From assembly GCF_019749295.1 (NCBI RefSeq), contig NZ_JACWFG010000001.1, positions 208,604 to 272,603 on the forward strand: a stretch of 64,000 bases of DNA. The letters run 5' to 3'. How positions within the stretch are numbered: position 1 is the stretch's first letter; the number at the start of each line of letters is the position of its first letter. Position numbers and translations under genes: made by a program. Below, piece after piece: positions 53,409 to 62,063 of this stretch. This stretch comes from Neobacillus niacini. Its GTDB lineage: Bacteria; Bacillota; Bacilli; Bacillales; Cytobacillaceae. The notes below the pieces were generated by a model. It saw only the letters and a program-made list of their open reading frames with translations. It was not told where the DNA came from and searched no databases.

Positions 53409-53446
53409 AAAAAATCACAGAGAGCTTAGTTAAGCTTTCTGTGATT
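53409..53446 (-). terminator. Terminator after cinA
   Basis: Near-perfect 14-bp stem TCACAGAGAGCTTA / TAAGCTTTCTGTGA with a 2-base loop, followed by TTTTTTC on the minus strand. The cinA stop lies within it. Confidence 0.85.
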
Positions 53447-54683
53447 CTTGTAATTGCTTTAATAAATAATAGCAGCCATATTTTACCGAACGACTTCGGT
53501 TTGCCTCTCTCGATCCGCCAAGTTCCAGCTTTTCAACGACTGTTTGTTTTCCTTTAATCGAAATCCCGATGTACACTGTTCCAACAGGATTGCCTTCAAG
53601 CTCGGCTGGTCCAGCAACACCCGTGAAGCTAATCCCGATATCCGTAGATACCAATGCCGCAACATTTTCAGCCAGTTCTTTTGCACACTCTTGACTGACA
53701 ACTCCATATGTATCAATGGTTTCAGGCTTCACCTTTAAAACATTCTTCTTAACCTCATTCGTGTAGCAAACCACGCCGCCTTTCAAGACAGAACTTACGC
53801 CTGGAACACTCGTTAGCTCCTGTTGAAACAATCCGCCTGTTAAACTCTCTGCAGCAGAAATCGTTAATTCTTTTTCCTTTAAGACTTGCATTAATTCAGC
53901 CACTAACGAGGTATTGTCATACCCATATAAAAACTGCCCTACTCGAGCTTTAATATTACCCTCTACTTCATCAAGCATATCTTCTGCTATTTGCAAATCT
54001 TGATGCTTCGCAGTCAGCCGTAACGTGCATTCTCCGTCTGCAGCCAGCGGGGCAATCGTTGGATTTGTTTGTCTATCAATTAAATCAATGATTTCCGTTT
54101 CCAGCGCAGCCTCTCCAATTCCGAAGAACCTTAAAACTCTTGAAACTATTTTTTCATCTATTTTTACTTGTTTGGACAAAGCCGCAGTACCAAAGTGTAA
54201 AAACATTGGTTCCATTTCTTTCGGAGGGCCTGGCAAAAGCATATATATGCAGTTACCTCTCTCTATCATCATACCAGGTGCCATCCCATGATGATTTGGC
54301 AGGATAGTAGAGTCATCTAAAACAAGAGCTTGCTTCTTATTATTTTCAGTCATTATTCTATTTCCCTTTTTAAAATAAAGTTCAATAGATTCTAATGCTT
54401 CTTGATCCATTACAAGATTTTTCCCTAAATGCCGAGCAATGGTTTCCTTCGTTAAGTCATCCTTCGTCGGCCCTAGTCCTCCCGTAAAAATGATCAAATT
54501 TGAACGCATTTCCGCAATTTCTATTACGGACTTTAATCGATCCGGATTATCACCAACTACTGTATGAAAAAAAACATTAATACCTAGTCCTGCAAGTTGT
54601 TGTGAAATAAACCGTGCATTACTATTAACGATTTGACCCAGCAGTAATTCAGAACCAACAGCAATAATTTCTGCATTCATCAC
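53430..54683 (-). CDS. cinA: CinA-family protein (competence/damage-inducible)
   Basis: A 417-residue two-domain protein, near B. subtilis CinA (416). The N-terminal MoaB/COG1058 domain (residues 1-~170) starts [20 protein letters not shown] with [11 protein letters not shown]. The C-terminal nicotinamide-nucleotide amidase-type domain (~255-417) contains [20 protein letters not shown] and [10 protein letters not shown]. The family recycles pyridine nucleotides; in B. subtilis the gene precedes recA and is linked to competence. It lies 15 bp downstream of pgsA. Two adjacent ATG codons at the start leave a one-codon ambiguity. Confidence 0.95.
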   Translation of the reverse strand: MMNAEIIAVGSELLLGQIVNSNARFISQQLAGLGINVFFHTVVGDNPDRLKSVIEIAEMRSNLIIFTGGLGPTKDDLTKETIARHLGKNLVMDQEALESIELYFKKGNRIMTENNKKQALVLDDSTILPNHHGMAPGMMIERGNCIYMLLPGPPKEMEPMFLHFGTAALSKQVKIDEKIVSRVLRFFGIGEAALETEIIDLIDRQTNPTIAPLAADGECTLRLTAKHQDLQIAEDMLDEVEGNIKARVGQFLYGYDNTSLVAELMQVLKEKELTISAAESLTGGLFQQELTSVPGVSSVLKGGVVCYTNEVKKNVLKVKPETIDTYGVVSQECAKELAENVAALVSTDIGISFTGVAGPAELEGNPVGTVYIGISIKGKQTVVEKLELGGSREANRSRSVKYGCYYLLKQLQESQKA

Positions 54684-54698
54684 CCATTACCCCAAGTT

Positions 54699-55277
54699 CT
54701 ATTTAGAATTTTTGAAAACATGCATATTTTTTGCAAAGTAATCCCATCCAGACCAGATTGTAAAAATTAATGCAACCCACAATGCTATATCATCAAATGG
54801 AAACCCAATCATTTCAAAAATAATATTATGTAATAAAAGAGCTGAAATTGCGATTATTTGTGCCCAGGTTTTAATTTTCCCAAGGTTATTGGCAGCTACC
54901 ACTTCTCCACCCTCTACTAACAAGAGACGAAGACCTGTAACAGCAAATTCCCTGCTGATGATTGCAATCACAATCCAAGAGGCTGCATATCCAAGATCAA
55001 CAAGGACAACCAGTGCAGCAGAAACAAGTAATTTATCAGCAAGCGGGTCAAGAAACTTCCCCATATTCGTAACAAGATTATATTTTCGGGCATAATAGCC
55101 ATCTACCCAATCCGTCGCAGATGCAAAAATAAATATTAATGCTCCGACAAAATGAGTTACCGGAAGGTCAGCTCCCAGCAAATGCATATTTCCCCAATCA
55201 AAGGGAACTAGCATTATTATCAAGAAAATTGGAATTAATAGTATCCTTGATATCGTTATTTGATTTGGTACATTCAT
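54699..55277 (-). CDS. pgsA: Phosphatidylglycerophosphate synthase
   Basis: A 192-residue membrane enzyme that makes phosphatidylglycerophosphate from CDP-diacylglycerol and glycerol-3-phosphate. The CDP-alcohol phosphotransferase motif is visible as DG..AR........G...D...D in TDWVDGYYARKYN and MGKFLDPLADK. About five hydrophobic segments are present. It starts NVPNQITISRILLIPIF as in other Bacillus PgsA. It lies between ymfM and cinA in the conserved order. It is essential for anionic lipid synthesis. Confidence 0.96.
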   Translation of the reverse strand: MNVPNQITISRILLIPIFLIIMLVPFDWGNMHLLGADLPVTHFVGALIFIFASATDWVDGYYARKYNLVTNMGKFLDPLADKLLVSAALVVLVDLGYAASWIVIAIISREFAVTGLRLLLVEGGEVVAANNLGKIKTWAQIIAISALLLHNIIFEMIGFPFDDIALWVALIFTIWSGWDYFAKNMHVFKNSK

Positions 55278-55300
55278 TATTTTTGCCTCCAGGTATTATT

Positions 55301-55339
55301 AGAACGAAAAATAGTCATCACTTGATGACTATTCGTTCT
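55301..55339 (-). terminator. Hairpin/terminator after ymfM
   Basis: Perfect 10-bp stem ATAGTCATCA / TGATGACTAT with a 2-base loop, followed by TTTTTCG on the minus strand. An outer AGAACGA / TCGTTCT pair extends it. The ymfM stop is inside. Confidence 0.75.
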
Positions 55340-56246
55340 TCGGAACAAATTGGATCGTAATGTTCTGTTGAACCACATCAGTAGGTGCGATAGCATACTC
55401 AAGCTTTTGGTCATTTACATAAATCTCTGTATCGACCGCCCTGCCAATAACAAGGACGGCTTTGGTATCGCCCGTTAAATCTACTTCTGCACTTGGTGTA
55501 CCAGTGGTTGATAATAACCCCTGAAACTTGGATTGACCGCTGCTATTTTTAACATTGACCCATGTCTGCCCAGTTGAAACAAGTTTAACAACAAATTTTT
55601 CTGCATTTTTTAAATCATATGTAGAGTTTTTCCCACTATTTTGAACAGCTGCTAATTCTTGTTTCGGGGCTTCTACAACCGGAGTTTCCTCATTAGTCTT
55701 TTGGTCATCATTCTTTTGGTCATTATTCTTTTTATCTTCTGTTTCTTGTGCATCTTCTTTTTCTTTCTCATCTGCTTTGTCTAGATTTTCAGAGCGTACA
55801 AATTTTACCGGTTCATTTTCCTTATTAACTAAGTCATTGGCTTTGTCTCCAACGTTATTAACAAAGAAATAATACAGTAAACCAGCAGCCCCAACAATAA
55901 AGACCCCGATTAAAATCCTCGGAATAATATCAAAAATTTTAGAGGATCCCTCCGTTACTGACTTTCGCGTTTTTACTCTTGATAATTGTTCTGGTAAATC
56001 CTCATTGTGAGTTGCCGGAATCTCATTCTTATATGTTTCAAAAATTTCATCCGGGTTAAGCTGCAGCGCTTCAGCGTATTGTTTTACAAAAGCGCGAACA
56101 TAAAAATTTCCGGGCATACTAGAATAATTGCCTTCTTCAATCCCTATCAAATACCGCTTTTGAATTTTCGTGATTGACTGTAAATCCTCTAAGCTTAATC
56201 CTTTGGCTAATCGCGCTTCTTTTAGTCGATTACCTAATTCAGTCAC
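55329..56246 (-). CDS. rodZ: RodZ-like cell-shape protein (YmfM)
   Basis: A 305-residue protein with a cytoplasmic helix-turn-helix domain (residues 1-~75; GNRLKEARLAKGLSLEDLQ, MPGNFYVRAFVKQYA). A transmembrane helix lies around residues 108-130 (ILIGVFIVGAAGLLYYFF). A Lys/Glu/Asp-rich extracellular linker (~140-195) and a C-terminal DUF4115 beta domain (~205-300) follow. RodZ links MreB to the cell-wall elongation machinery. It sits in the conserved ymfK-ymfM-pgsA order and is 22 bp downstream of ymfK. Linker length and charge vary widely in the family. Confidence 0.92.
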   Translation of the reverse strand: MTELGNRLKEARLAKGLSLEDLQSITKIQKRYLIGIEEGNYSSMPGNFYVRAFVKQYAEALQLNPDEIFETYKNEIPATHNEDLPEQLSRVKTRKSVTEGSSKIFDIIPRILIGVFIVGAAGLLYYFFVNNVGDKANDLVNKENEPVKFVRSENLDKADEKEKEDAQETEDKKNNDQKNDDQKTNEETPVVEAPKQELAAVQNSGKNSTYDLKNAEKFVVKLVSTGQTWVNVKNSSGQSKFQGLLSTTGTPSAEVDLTGDTKAVLVIGRAVDTEIYVNDQKLEYAIAPTDVVQQNITIQFVPKNE

Positions 56247-56267
56247 TTATTAACACCTTCCAATTAA

Positions 56268-57059
56268 TTAAAATCCAAAATCTCCAAAATCCGAGCCAGA
56301 GAATAAGTTATTTTGGTCGACAATATCGTATGTAATTTCTTCGTCTGCCTCGTTCCTTAACTCGATAATATAATCGAAATCATCTAGTGTATACTCAGAA
56401 TTTTGCACAAAGATATCCGGGTGTTCAACTACTTTAACTGCAGGTAAACGCATAATCTCACGCACAAGCTGCCAATGACGTTCACTTGCACGTTTTGTTG
56501 AGACAATGCCATCAAGTATGAACAAGTTATTTTCATTGTATTCATCCTGAATGAGTTGATTACGAATGGTTTGTTTTAAAAGCGTGGAGGAAACAAATAA
56601 CCAGCGCTTATTGGCACATACACTCGCTGCAACCACTGACTCTGTTTTTCCAACCCTTGGCATTCCTCGAATACCAATCAGCTTGTGACCTTCCTGCTTA
56701 AATAATTCAGCCATAAAATCAACTAATACACCAAGTTCGCTCCGAACAAATCGAAATGTCTTCTTATCATCTGCATCACGTTGTATGTAACGTCCATGGC
56801 GTACTGCCAGCCGGTCCCGAAGTTTTGGTTCCCTAATCTTAATTACTTTTATTGTGTCCATTGTATTTAAAATTGACTCTAACCGTTTAATTTGATTATC
56901 ATCTTTAGCTAAGATTAATAAACCACGTCGTCCTTCATCTACACCATTAATCGTAACAATATTAATGGACAGCATTCCGAGTAAAGATGAGATGTCGCCC
57001 AACAACCCAGGACGGTTTTTCTGAATCTCATATTCTAAATACCACTCTTTCTTCTCCAT
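56268..57059 (-). CDS. ymfK: YmfK (DUF3388) with ACT-like and P-loop segments
   Basis: A 263-residue conserved cytoplasmic protein of unknown function. The first ~75 residues look like an ACT fold (YEIQKNRPGLLGDISSLLGMLSINI is split over a beta-alpha-beta pattern). Near residue 130-140 there is GIRGMPRVGKTES, which fits a Walker A motif GxxxxGK[ST]. The segment NNLFILDGI could be a Walker B-like strand. It is found in the same place in other bacilli. It might be a ligand-sensing NTPase; no activity is known to me. Confidence 0.85.
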   Translation of the reverse strand: MEKKEWYLEYEIQKNRPGLLGDISSLLGMLSINIVTINGVDEGRRGLLILAKDDNQIKRLESILNTMDTIKVIKIREPKLRDRLAVRHGRYIQRDADDKKTFRFVRSELGVLVDFMAELFKQEGHKLIGIRGMPRVGKTESVVAASVCANKRWLFVSSTLLKQTIRNQLIQDEYNENNLFILDGIVSTKRASERHWQLVREIMRLPAVKVVEHPDIFVQNSEYTLDDFDYIIELRNEADEEITYDIVDQNNLFSGSDFGDFGF

Positions 57060-57189
57060 AAAAAACCTCCTCAGTTAAAACGACAAATTTTTCAATCCCT
57101 TATCTATCCATAATAATATATGATTTTGATTGAAGATGAAAGCAAAAACAAGTTCAATACTTATTTAATCTATTTTGCTTTCAAAAAGC

Positions 57190-57218
57190 AAAAAAAAGAG
57201 AGGTGAACCCTCTCTCTT
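57190..57218 (-). terminator. Terminator after ymfJ
   Basis: Stem AGAGAGG / CCTCTCT with a 5-base loop followed by eight T on the minus strand; it ends at the ymfJ stop. Confidence 0.8.
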
Positions 57219-57474
57219 AGCGACTGCCATTATTTTGTACTAATTTCACCATGATATTTGCAATTGCTTGCTGTTCTTCTTTATCTGCAACAGACCATAA
57301 ATCAGCGAGGATTCGCTCTTGCTCATTTTTAGGTTCTACTTGCTCAGCTAAATAATCACCAATTTGTAACGCTAGAGCACTTATGGCCCCTTCGCTCATC
57401 CCTTCGTTTTGTGCTTGATGAAGTCGATCAGCAAGAAAGTCTTCCCATTGTTTCCAGTTATCTAAAACAGACAT
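57217..57474 (-). CDS. ymfJ: YmfJ (DUF3243) small protein
   Basis: An 85-residue, helix-rich soluble protein, the size of B. subtilis YmfJ. It starts MSVLDNWKQWEDFLADRLHQAQNEGMSE and contains GDYLAEQVEPKNEQERILADLW. GGAGGG precedes the ATG. It is its own unit between ymfI and ymfK with a strong terminator. The DUF3243 family is widespread in bacilli; its function is unknown. Confidence 0.9.
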   Translation of the reverse strand: MSVLDNWKQWEDFLADRLHQAQNEGMSEGAISALALQIGDYLAEQVEPKNEQERILADLWSVADKEEQQAIANIMVKLVQNNGSR

Positions 57475-57553
57475 ATTAAACCCTCCTTTATAGTTGTACA
57501 GTGTTATTTTGCAATGAAAGGGGGGATTTTATTCACGAATATAAATGTATAAT

Positions 57554-58285
57554 TTATGTATACCAGCCGCCATTAATGGAAAGGATTTGGCCAGTAATAT
57601 ACGAGGACTCATTTGATAGTAAAAATTTCACTCCATTTGCTATTTCATCTGGAAGACCCAGCCTGCCCATGGGGATATCAAATTGCAGCAGCTGTATATC
57701 CTCCTCAGAGAATTGTCCCATCATCGGTGTCTCGACGGCACCAGGTGCAATAGCATTCACACGCACACCATTTAGTGCGACCTCTTTGCTTAAAGCTTTT
57801 ACAAAAGAAATTTGCGCTCCTTTTGCAGTCGAATAAGCAACTTCACATGCTGCCCCGGTTTGACCCCAAATGGAAGAAATAAATATTACATTTCCAGATC
57901 GTTTCTTAATAAGTTTGGGCAGAAGTTCTTTTGTTATCATTAATGGATTCATCACATGTACCCTCATTAATGATTCCATTTCCTCTGGTTTTAAATCAAC
58001 GAGGAGACCATAATGAGTATTCCCGCTGCAATGAATAATTTCATCCAGGGAGAAGATGTGCGGACAAATCTTTTTATATCCTTCTGATTCCTCAAGATTT
58101 GCCTGAATAGAGATGTATTCTCCGCCAAAGGGTTCAATTTTTTCCATTAATTCCTTTATCGATCTTTCATTTTGATTATAGTGTAGATATAAATTATAGC
58201 CTAAAGAAGCTAATTTAAGCGCCACCACTTGTCCGATCCCGCCGCTTGCTCCCGTAATTAATGCGTATTTTTTCACTAGCTTCAC
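57554..58285 (-). CDS. ymfI: Short-chain dehydrogenase/reductase YmfI
   Basis: A 243-residue SDR, as long as B. subtilis YmfI (242), often annotated as a FabG-like 3-oxoacyl-ACP reductase. The cofactor loop TGASGGIG lies at residues ~13-20. The catalytic Ser is in VIFISSIWGQTG, and Tyr and Lys are in AYSTAKGAQISFVKALSKE. IAPGAVETPMM and YITGQILSINGGWYT complete the SDR layout. It lies 63 bp downstream of ymfH. The true substrate is unknown; classical FabG is encoded elsewhere in bacilli. Confidence 0.92.
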   Translation of the reverse strand: MKLVKKYALITGASGGIGQVVALKLASLGYNLYLHYNQNERSIKELMEKIEPFGGEYISIQANLEESEGYKKICPHIFSLDEIIHCSGNTHYGLLVDLKPEEMESLMRVHVMNPLMITKELLPKLIKKRSGNVIFISSIWGQTGAACEVAYSTAKGAQISFVKALSKEVALNGVRVNAIAPGAVETPMMGQFSEEDIQLLQFDIPMGRLGLPDEIANGVKFLLSNESSYITGQILSINGGWYT

Positions 58286-58320
58286 TCTTTCTATTTTACT
58301 TCCTACATTTTAAACCAAAA

Positions 58321-58346
58321 GAAAAGCGCCGGCTAGCGACGCTTTC
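58321..58346 (-). terminator. Possible terminator after ymfH
   Basis: Imperfect stem AAAGCG / CGCTTT with a GC-rich inner part and TTTTCTTTT after it on the minus strand. Confidence 0.55.
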
Positions 58347-58348
58347 TC

Positions 58349-59638
58349 TTACTTTTTAGGGATTACTTGGCAAACTGAGAAACGTTCTTCCGATATAACT
58401 TCTGAAGCCATTGATTTAAGATCCTCCATTGTTATTTTTTCCAATGTTGGAACAACATCAAATAAATTCATGTCATTAAAAGCATATCGGGTAAATTGGT
58501 TTGCTATATATTCAGGGGAATTCACAGCACGTAAAAATCCGCCAATTTTCTTCTTTTTTGCCCTATCTAATTGCTCTTCTGTGAATGTTGTTCCTTTTTT
58601 AGCATCAAATAACATATTTTTTAACTGGTCGGCAAGTTTATCAGGATTCTCTGTATCCCCGCCAACCATCGCAAAGCCAAATCCTTGTTCCTGTGTATAG
58701 TCATAGGAGAAGGTTTCATCAATTAGTCCTTCATTATAAAGTTGATTATAATTTTTAGAGCTTTTTCCAAACAATAAATCCAAGAGAACATTCATAGTCA
58801 ATTCATTTTTCAATAACTCAGCACCACTTTGATCCACATGTAGTGCTTTCATCCCAATTAAACATTTAGAGGTTTGCACATTCATTTCCAGCACTTGTTT
58901 TTGTTCTGCTGTCTGAATCGGCTCATCTTCAAACTTACGTTGAATCTCGGGCATCTCTTTGTAATCTTTTTTCTCTTGGTTATCTCTGACTTGATCCATA
59001 AATTTAGCTGGATCGACTGGTCCCACAATAAACAATAACATATTACTCGGATGATAGAAGGTATTGTAGCACTCATAAAGTAAATCCTTCGTAATATGGG
59101 AAATCGATTCAATGGTCCCGGCGATATCAATCTTTACTGGATGATTTTGATATAAATTTTGAATCAGCCCAAAATAGAGACGCCAATCCGGATTATCATC
59201 ATACATGGTGATTTCTTGACCAATAATCCCTTTTTCCTTTTCAACCGTTTTTTCCGAAAAGTAAGGATCTTGAACGAAATCAACTAACGTTTCCAGGTTT
59301 TTCTCTACATCCGAAGTACTTGAAAACAAATAGGCAGTCCTCGTAAAAGAAGTAAAGGCATTGGCTGAAGCACCCTGCCTGCTAAACTGTTGAAAAACGT
59401 CTCCATCTTCTTTTTCAAAAAGCTTATGCTCCAGAAAATGGGCAATTCCATCTGGTACTTTTACATAATCTTCTTTTCCAAATGGCACGAAGTTATTATC
59501 AATTGACCCATACTTCGTAGTAAACGTGGCAAAAGTTTTATTAAAACCTTTTTTTGGTAATATATAAACATTTAAACCATTGGATAACTTTTCATGGTAA
59601 AGTTCTTCTTGGAGCTGGTCAAAGTTAATTTTCTCCAT
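58349..59638 (-). CDS. ymfH: M16 family zinc peptidase YmfH (catalytic partner)
   Basis: A 429-residue M16 (insulinase-type) peptidase. The inverted zinc motif HxxEH is intact as HFLEH near residue 68-72, with the third ligand Glu in EKGIIGQEITMYDD. Two M16 half-domains fill the protein. It overlaps the ymfF stop by one base (TAATG), which implies translational coupling, and the partner lacks the zinc motif. The pair thus fits the heterodimeric M16B type in which one subunit supplies zinc and the other the Arg/Tyr pair. The substrate is unknown. Confidence 0.93.
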   Translation of the reverse strand: MEKINFDQLQEELYHEKLSNGLNVYILPKKGFNKTFATFTTKYGSIDNNFVPFGKEDYVKVPDGIAHFLEHKLFEKEDGDVFQQFSRQGASANAFTSFTRTAYLFSSTSDVEKNLETLVDFVQDPYFSEKTVEKEKGIIGQEITMYDDNPDWRLYFGLIQNLYQNHPVKIDIAGTIESISHITKDLLYECYNTFYHPSNMLLFIVGPVDPAKFMDQVRDNQEKKDYKEMPEIQRKFEDEPIQTAEQKQVLEMNVQTSKCLIGMKALHVDQSGAELLKNELTMNVLLDLLFGKSSKNYNQLYNEGLIDETFSYDYTQEQGFGFAMVGGDTENPDKLADQLKNMLFDAKKGTTFTEEQLDRAKKKKIGGFLRAVNSPEYIANQFTRYAFNDMNLFDVVPTLEKITMEDLKSMASEVISEERFSVCQVIPKK

Positions 59639-60918
59639 TATTTTACCGCCTCCGTTCCAGTTAAAAAGTAAATGGTGTCTAATTTAATTTTATTCGCAAC
59701 AGCGATAATCTCTTCCTTTGTTGTTTTCTCCATATCTGTTATCCATTGTTCAAGTTTAATTTCCTTGCCCGCAACAACGTTATGGTAAAGTATTTCTGTT
59801 AACCCTCTTGATGTGTCAATGGTTTCAAGGATTTGATTACGAATCACTGCTTTTGTTTGAACGAGTTCTTGATCTGTAAAGTCGCCTTTTTTCATTGCTT
59901 CTAACTGATCACGAATGATTCCCACTGCCTGGTCATAGTTCTTTAAGTCAATTCCTGACATGACCATCATTAGTCCTTTATGACTTTCCAGCCGGCTTGA
60001 TACATAATAGGCTAAGCTTGCCTTTTCCCGGACATTAATAAACAATTTTGAATGTGAGAATCCTCCAAAAATCCCATTAAACAATTGAAGTGCAAAATAA
60101 TCGGAATCCCCATAAATAATATTTGTACGGTAGCCAATATTTAATTTTCCTTGCTTGACATCTTGTTCTTCTTTTATCTCTTGTACTTTATCTTTTATCT
60201 GTTGTTCTGAATTCACAATTTTTTTAGGGGTGCGTTCTTCAAACTTCAGTAAATCATCAGCAAGACTTTTCACCTCGTCTCCCTTTACATCGCCAATCAC
60301 ATAAAGGTCCAATTCGTCTTCGGAAAATGCCTTATTATAATAGTCGAATAACGTTTCAGCTGTAATGGCTTCTACATCTTCTGCTTCACCATTTACTTGA
60401 AGAGCGTAAGGCTCATCTTTACACATTTCTTGCAGCAGACGTACATTAGAATAGCGCATTTTATCATCATATACGGATTGAATTCGTTGTTTTAACGTTC
60501 TCTTTTCTTTGTTCACTGTATCTTGATCAAACGCATTGCCTAAAACATTGGGTTTTGTTAAAACCTCTGAAAGAAGCTCGAATCCTCTTTTTAACAATGG
60601 AGTAGTGTCACTTAAGAATTTCTCATTTGCGATTTCAAGCGTGAAACTTATAATATGGTATTCCCCTTTTTTGGCTAAATCAATAAAAAGTGTAGCACCA
60701 TATAATTCATCCAAATATGAACGCAATGCTGTCGTTGTTGGGTATTTGGAGGTACTGCTTTGTAACACTTGAGGAAGCAGCGCCCTTTTCGTAACATCTT
60801 CCTTCGTTAGGGGAGCTTTCATTTTCCAAACAAATGTATTCGTTTTATATTTATCTGTTTCAATGACATGGAGTTTGTATCCTTGCATAGGGATAATTTT
60901 TTCAGTAGTTGAATCCAT
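59638..60918 (-). CDS. ymfF: M16 family peptidase-like YmfF (non-zinc partner)
   Basis: A 426-residue M16-fold protein. In the N-terminal half, where HxxEH would be, the sequence is LLPQVLQSSTSKYPTT, so it has no zinc site. The C-terminal half has the conserved REKASLAYYVSSR segment carrying the Arg/Tyr substrate-binding pair. It is encoded immediately upstream of ymfH with a 1-base overlap. The pair resembles other M16 two-subunit proteases such as AlbE-AlbF, but no peptide precursor gene is seen nearby. Confidence 0.92.
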   Translation of the reverse strand: MDSTTEKIIPMQGYKLHVIETDKYKTNTFVWKMKAPLTKEDVTKRALLPQVLQSSTSKYPTTTALRSYLDELYGATLFIDLAKKGEYHIISFTLEIANEKFLSDTTPLLKRGFELLSEVLTKPNVLGNAFDQDTVNKEKRTLKQRIQSVYDDKMRYSNVRLLQEMCKDEPYALQVNGEAEDVEAITAETLFDYYNKAFSEDELDLYVIGDVKGDEVKSLADDLLKFEERTPKKIVNSEQQIKDKVQEIKEEQDVKQGKLNIGYRTNIIYGDSDYFALQLFNGIFGGFSHSKLFINVREKASLAYYVSSRLESHKGLMMVMSGIDLKNYDQAVGIIRDQLEAMKKGDFTDQELVQTKAVIRNQILETIDTSRGLTEILYHNVVAGKEIKLEQWITDMEKTTKEEIIAVANKIKLDTIYFLTGTEAVK

Positions 60919-61067
60919 TAAAAGACCTCCTTCAAATTTCTAAAACCTACTTATTATATATGTAAACATTCATCCGGTTATTTTACATCATTTCCATTGT
61001 AATAAACCCTTATTCTTACTATAATTTGCCAGGCTTGTATTTTACAAGCTTAAACCACTAGGGAAAC

Positions 61068-61104
61068 AAAAAAACAGGCTGACTAAATAGCCAGACCTGT
61101 TTTG
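61068..61104 (-). terminator. Terminator after nupQ
   Basis: Stem AAACAGG / CCTGTTT with partly paired interior (61073-61103), followed by TTTTTTT on the minus strand, just after the nupQ stop. Confidence 0.7.
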
Positions 61105-61111
61105 CTCCATA

Positions 61112-62062
61112 TTATCGTTTTCCTGGATCGAATGGTTCTCCAGCTGCTTTAGGTGCTTGTGAAGATTTAGAGAAGATAACTAAAGCAATTAACGTTACTA
61201 CATATGGGAAGATTTTTAGAATGATTGGCGGTATAACGGCCAATTCAGGAATAACTTGAGATACGTTCGCAATGGTGCTGGCAAATCCGAAGAATAATGT
61301 TGCTCCTAAGATTCCCAATGGTCTCCATTGACCAAATATTAAGGAAGCAAGTGCTAAGAATCCAAGACCTGAAACGGAACCGGTGAATTCACCTGCATAT
61401 GTTAAAATAATGATTGCTCCGCCTAAGCCAGATAATGCACCGGAAATCATAACTCCGATATAACGGATTCTTACAACATTAATCCCTGCTGCTTGAGCTG
61501 CCTGTGGAAACTCTCCACAAGATTTTAAACGTAAACCGAATTTTGTTTTGTTTAGAATAAATGCACTCACGAGAAGTACTACTAGAATAAACCAAGTTGT
61601 TGCATACGTTTTTGTAAATAACAAATCCCCAATAATTGGTATTTGAGATAAAATTGGCACATCAAATGGTGTAAAACCGCTGGTAATACGAATGTTTCCA
61701 CTACCAGTAATATTTCTCGCTAAGAAAACTGTCAAAGCCATTGCAATCATGTTAATGGCAGTACCACTGATTACTTGGTCCGCACTTAAGTTGATGCTGG
61801 CAAATGCATGTAATAAGGAAAACAAAATCCCTACCACGACAGCAACTAATAACCCAATCCATAATACCGCTGACCCAGACATACTATCTTGCAGAAAGTT
61901 AACAGTTATTGCACTCGCAAATGCTCCAGAAATCATTAAACCTTCTAAACCAATATTTACGATACCGCTTCTTTCACTAAATAGACCACCTAATGCTGTA
62001 ATAAGAAGTGGAATTGTAAAAACAATTGCGTAAGGGAATATTTGTTCAATTATAGCCCACAT
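61112..62062 (-). CDS. nupQ: Nucleoside ABC transporter permease, YufQ/NupQ type
   Basis: A 316-residue BPD_transp_2-type permease, close to B. subtilis YufQ (319). About eight to nine membrane segments are present, with the family blocks ALGGLFSERSGIVNIGLEGLM near the start and AGINVVRIRYIGVMISGALSGLGG in the middle. The frame opens 11 codons earlier, but the ATG at 62062 has AGGGAG upstream and starts two bases after the nupP stop. It forms the channel with NupP for guanosine-type nucleosides, by homology to NupNOPQ. The binding lipoprotein gene is outside the window. Confidence 0.9.
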   Translation of the reverse strand: MWAIIEQIFPYAIVFTIPLLITALGGLFSERSGIVNIGLEGLMISGAFASAITVNFLQDSMSGSAVLWIGLLVAVVVGILFSLLHAFASINLSADQVISGTAINMIAMALTVFLARNITGSGNIRITSGFTPFDVPILSQIPIIGDLLFTKTYATTWFILVVLLVSAFILNKTKFGLRLKSCGEFPQAAQAAGINVVRIRYIGVMISGALSGLGGAIIILTYAGEFTGSVSGLGFLALASLIFGQWRPLGILGATLFFGFASTIANVSQVIPELAVIPPIILKIFPYVVTLIALVIFSKSSQAPKAAGEPFDPGKR

Positions 62063-62063
62063 A

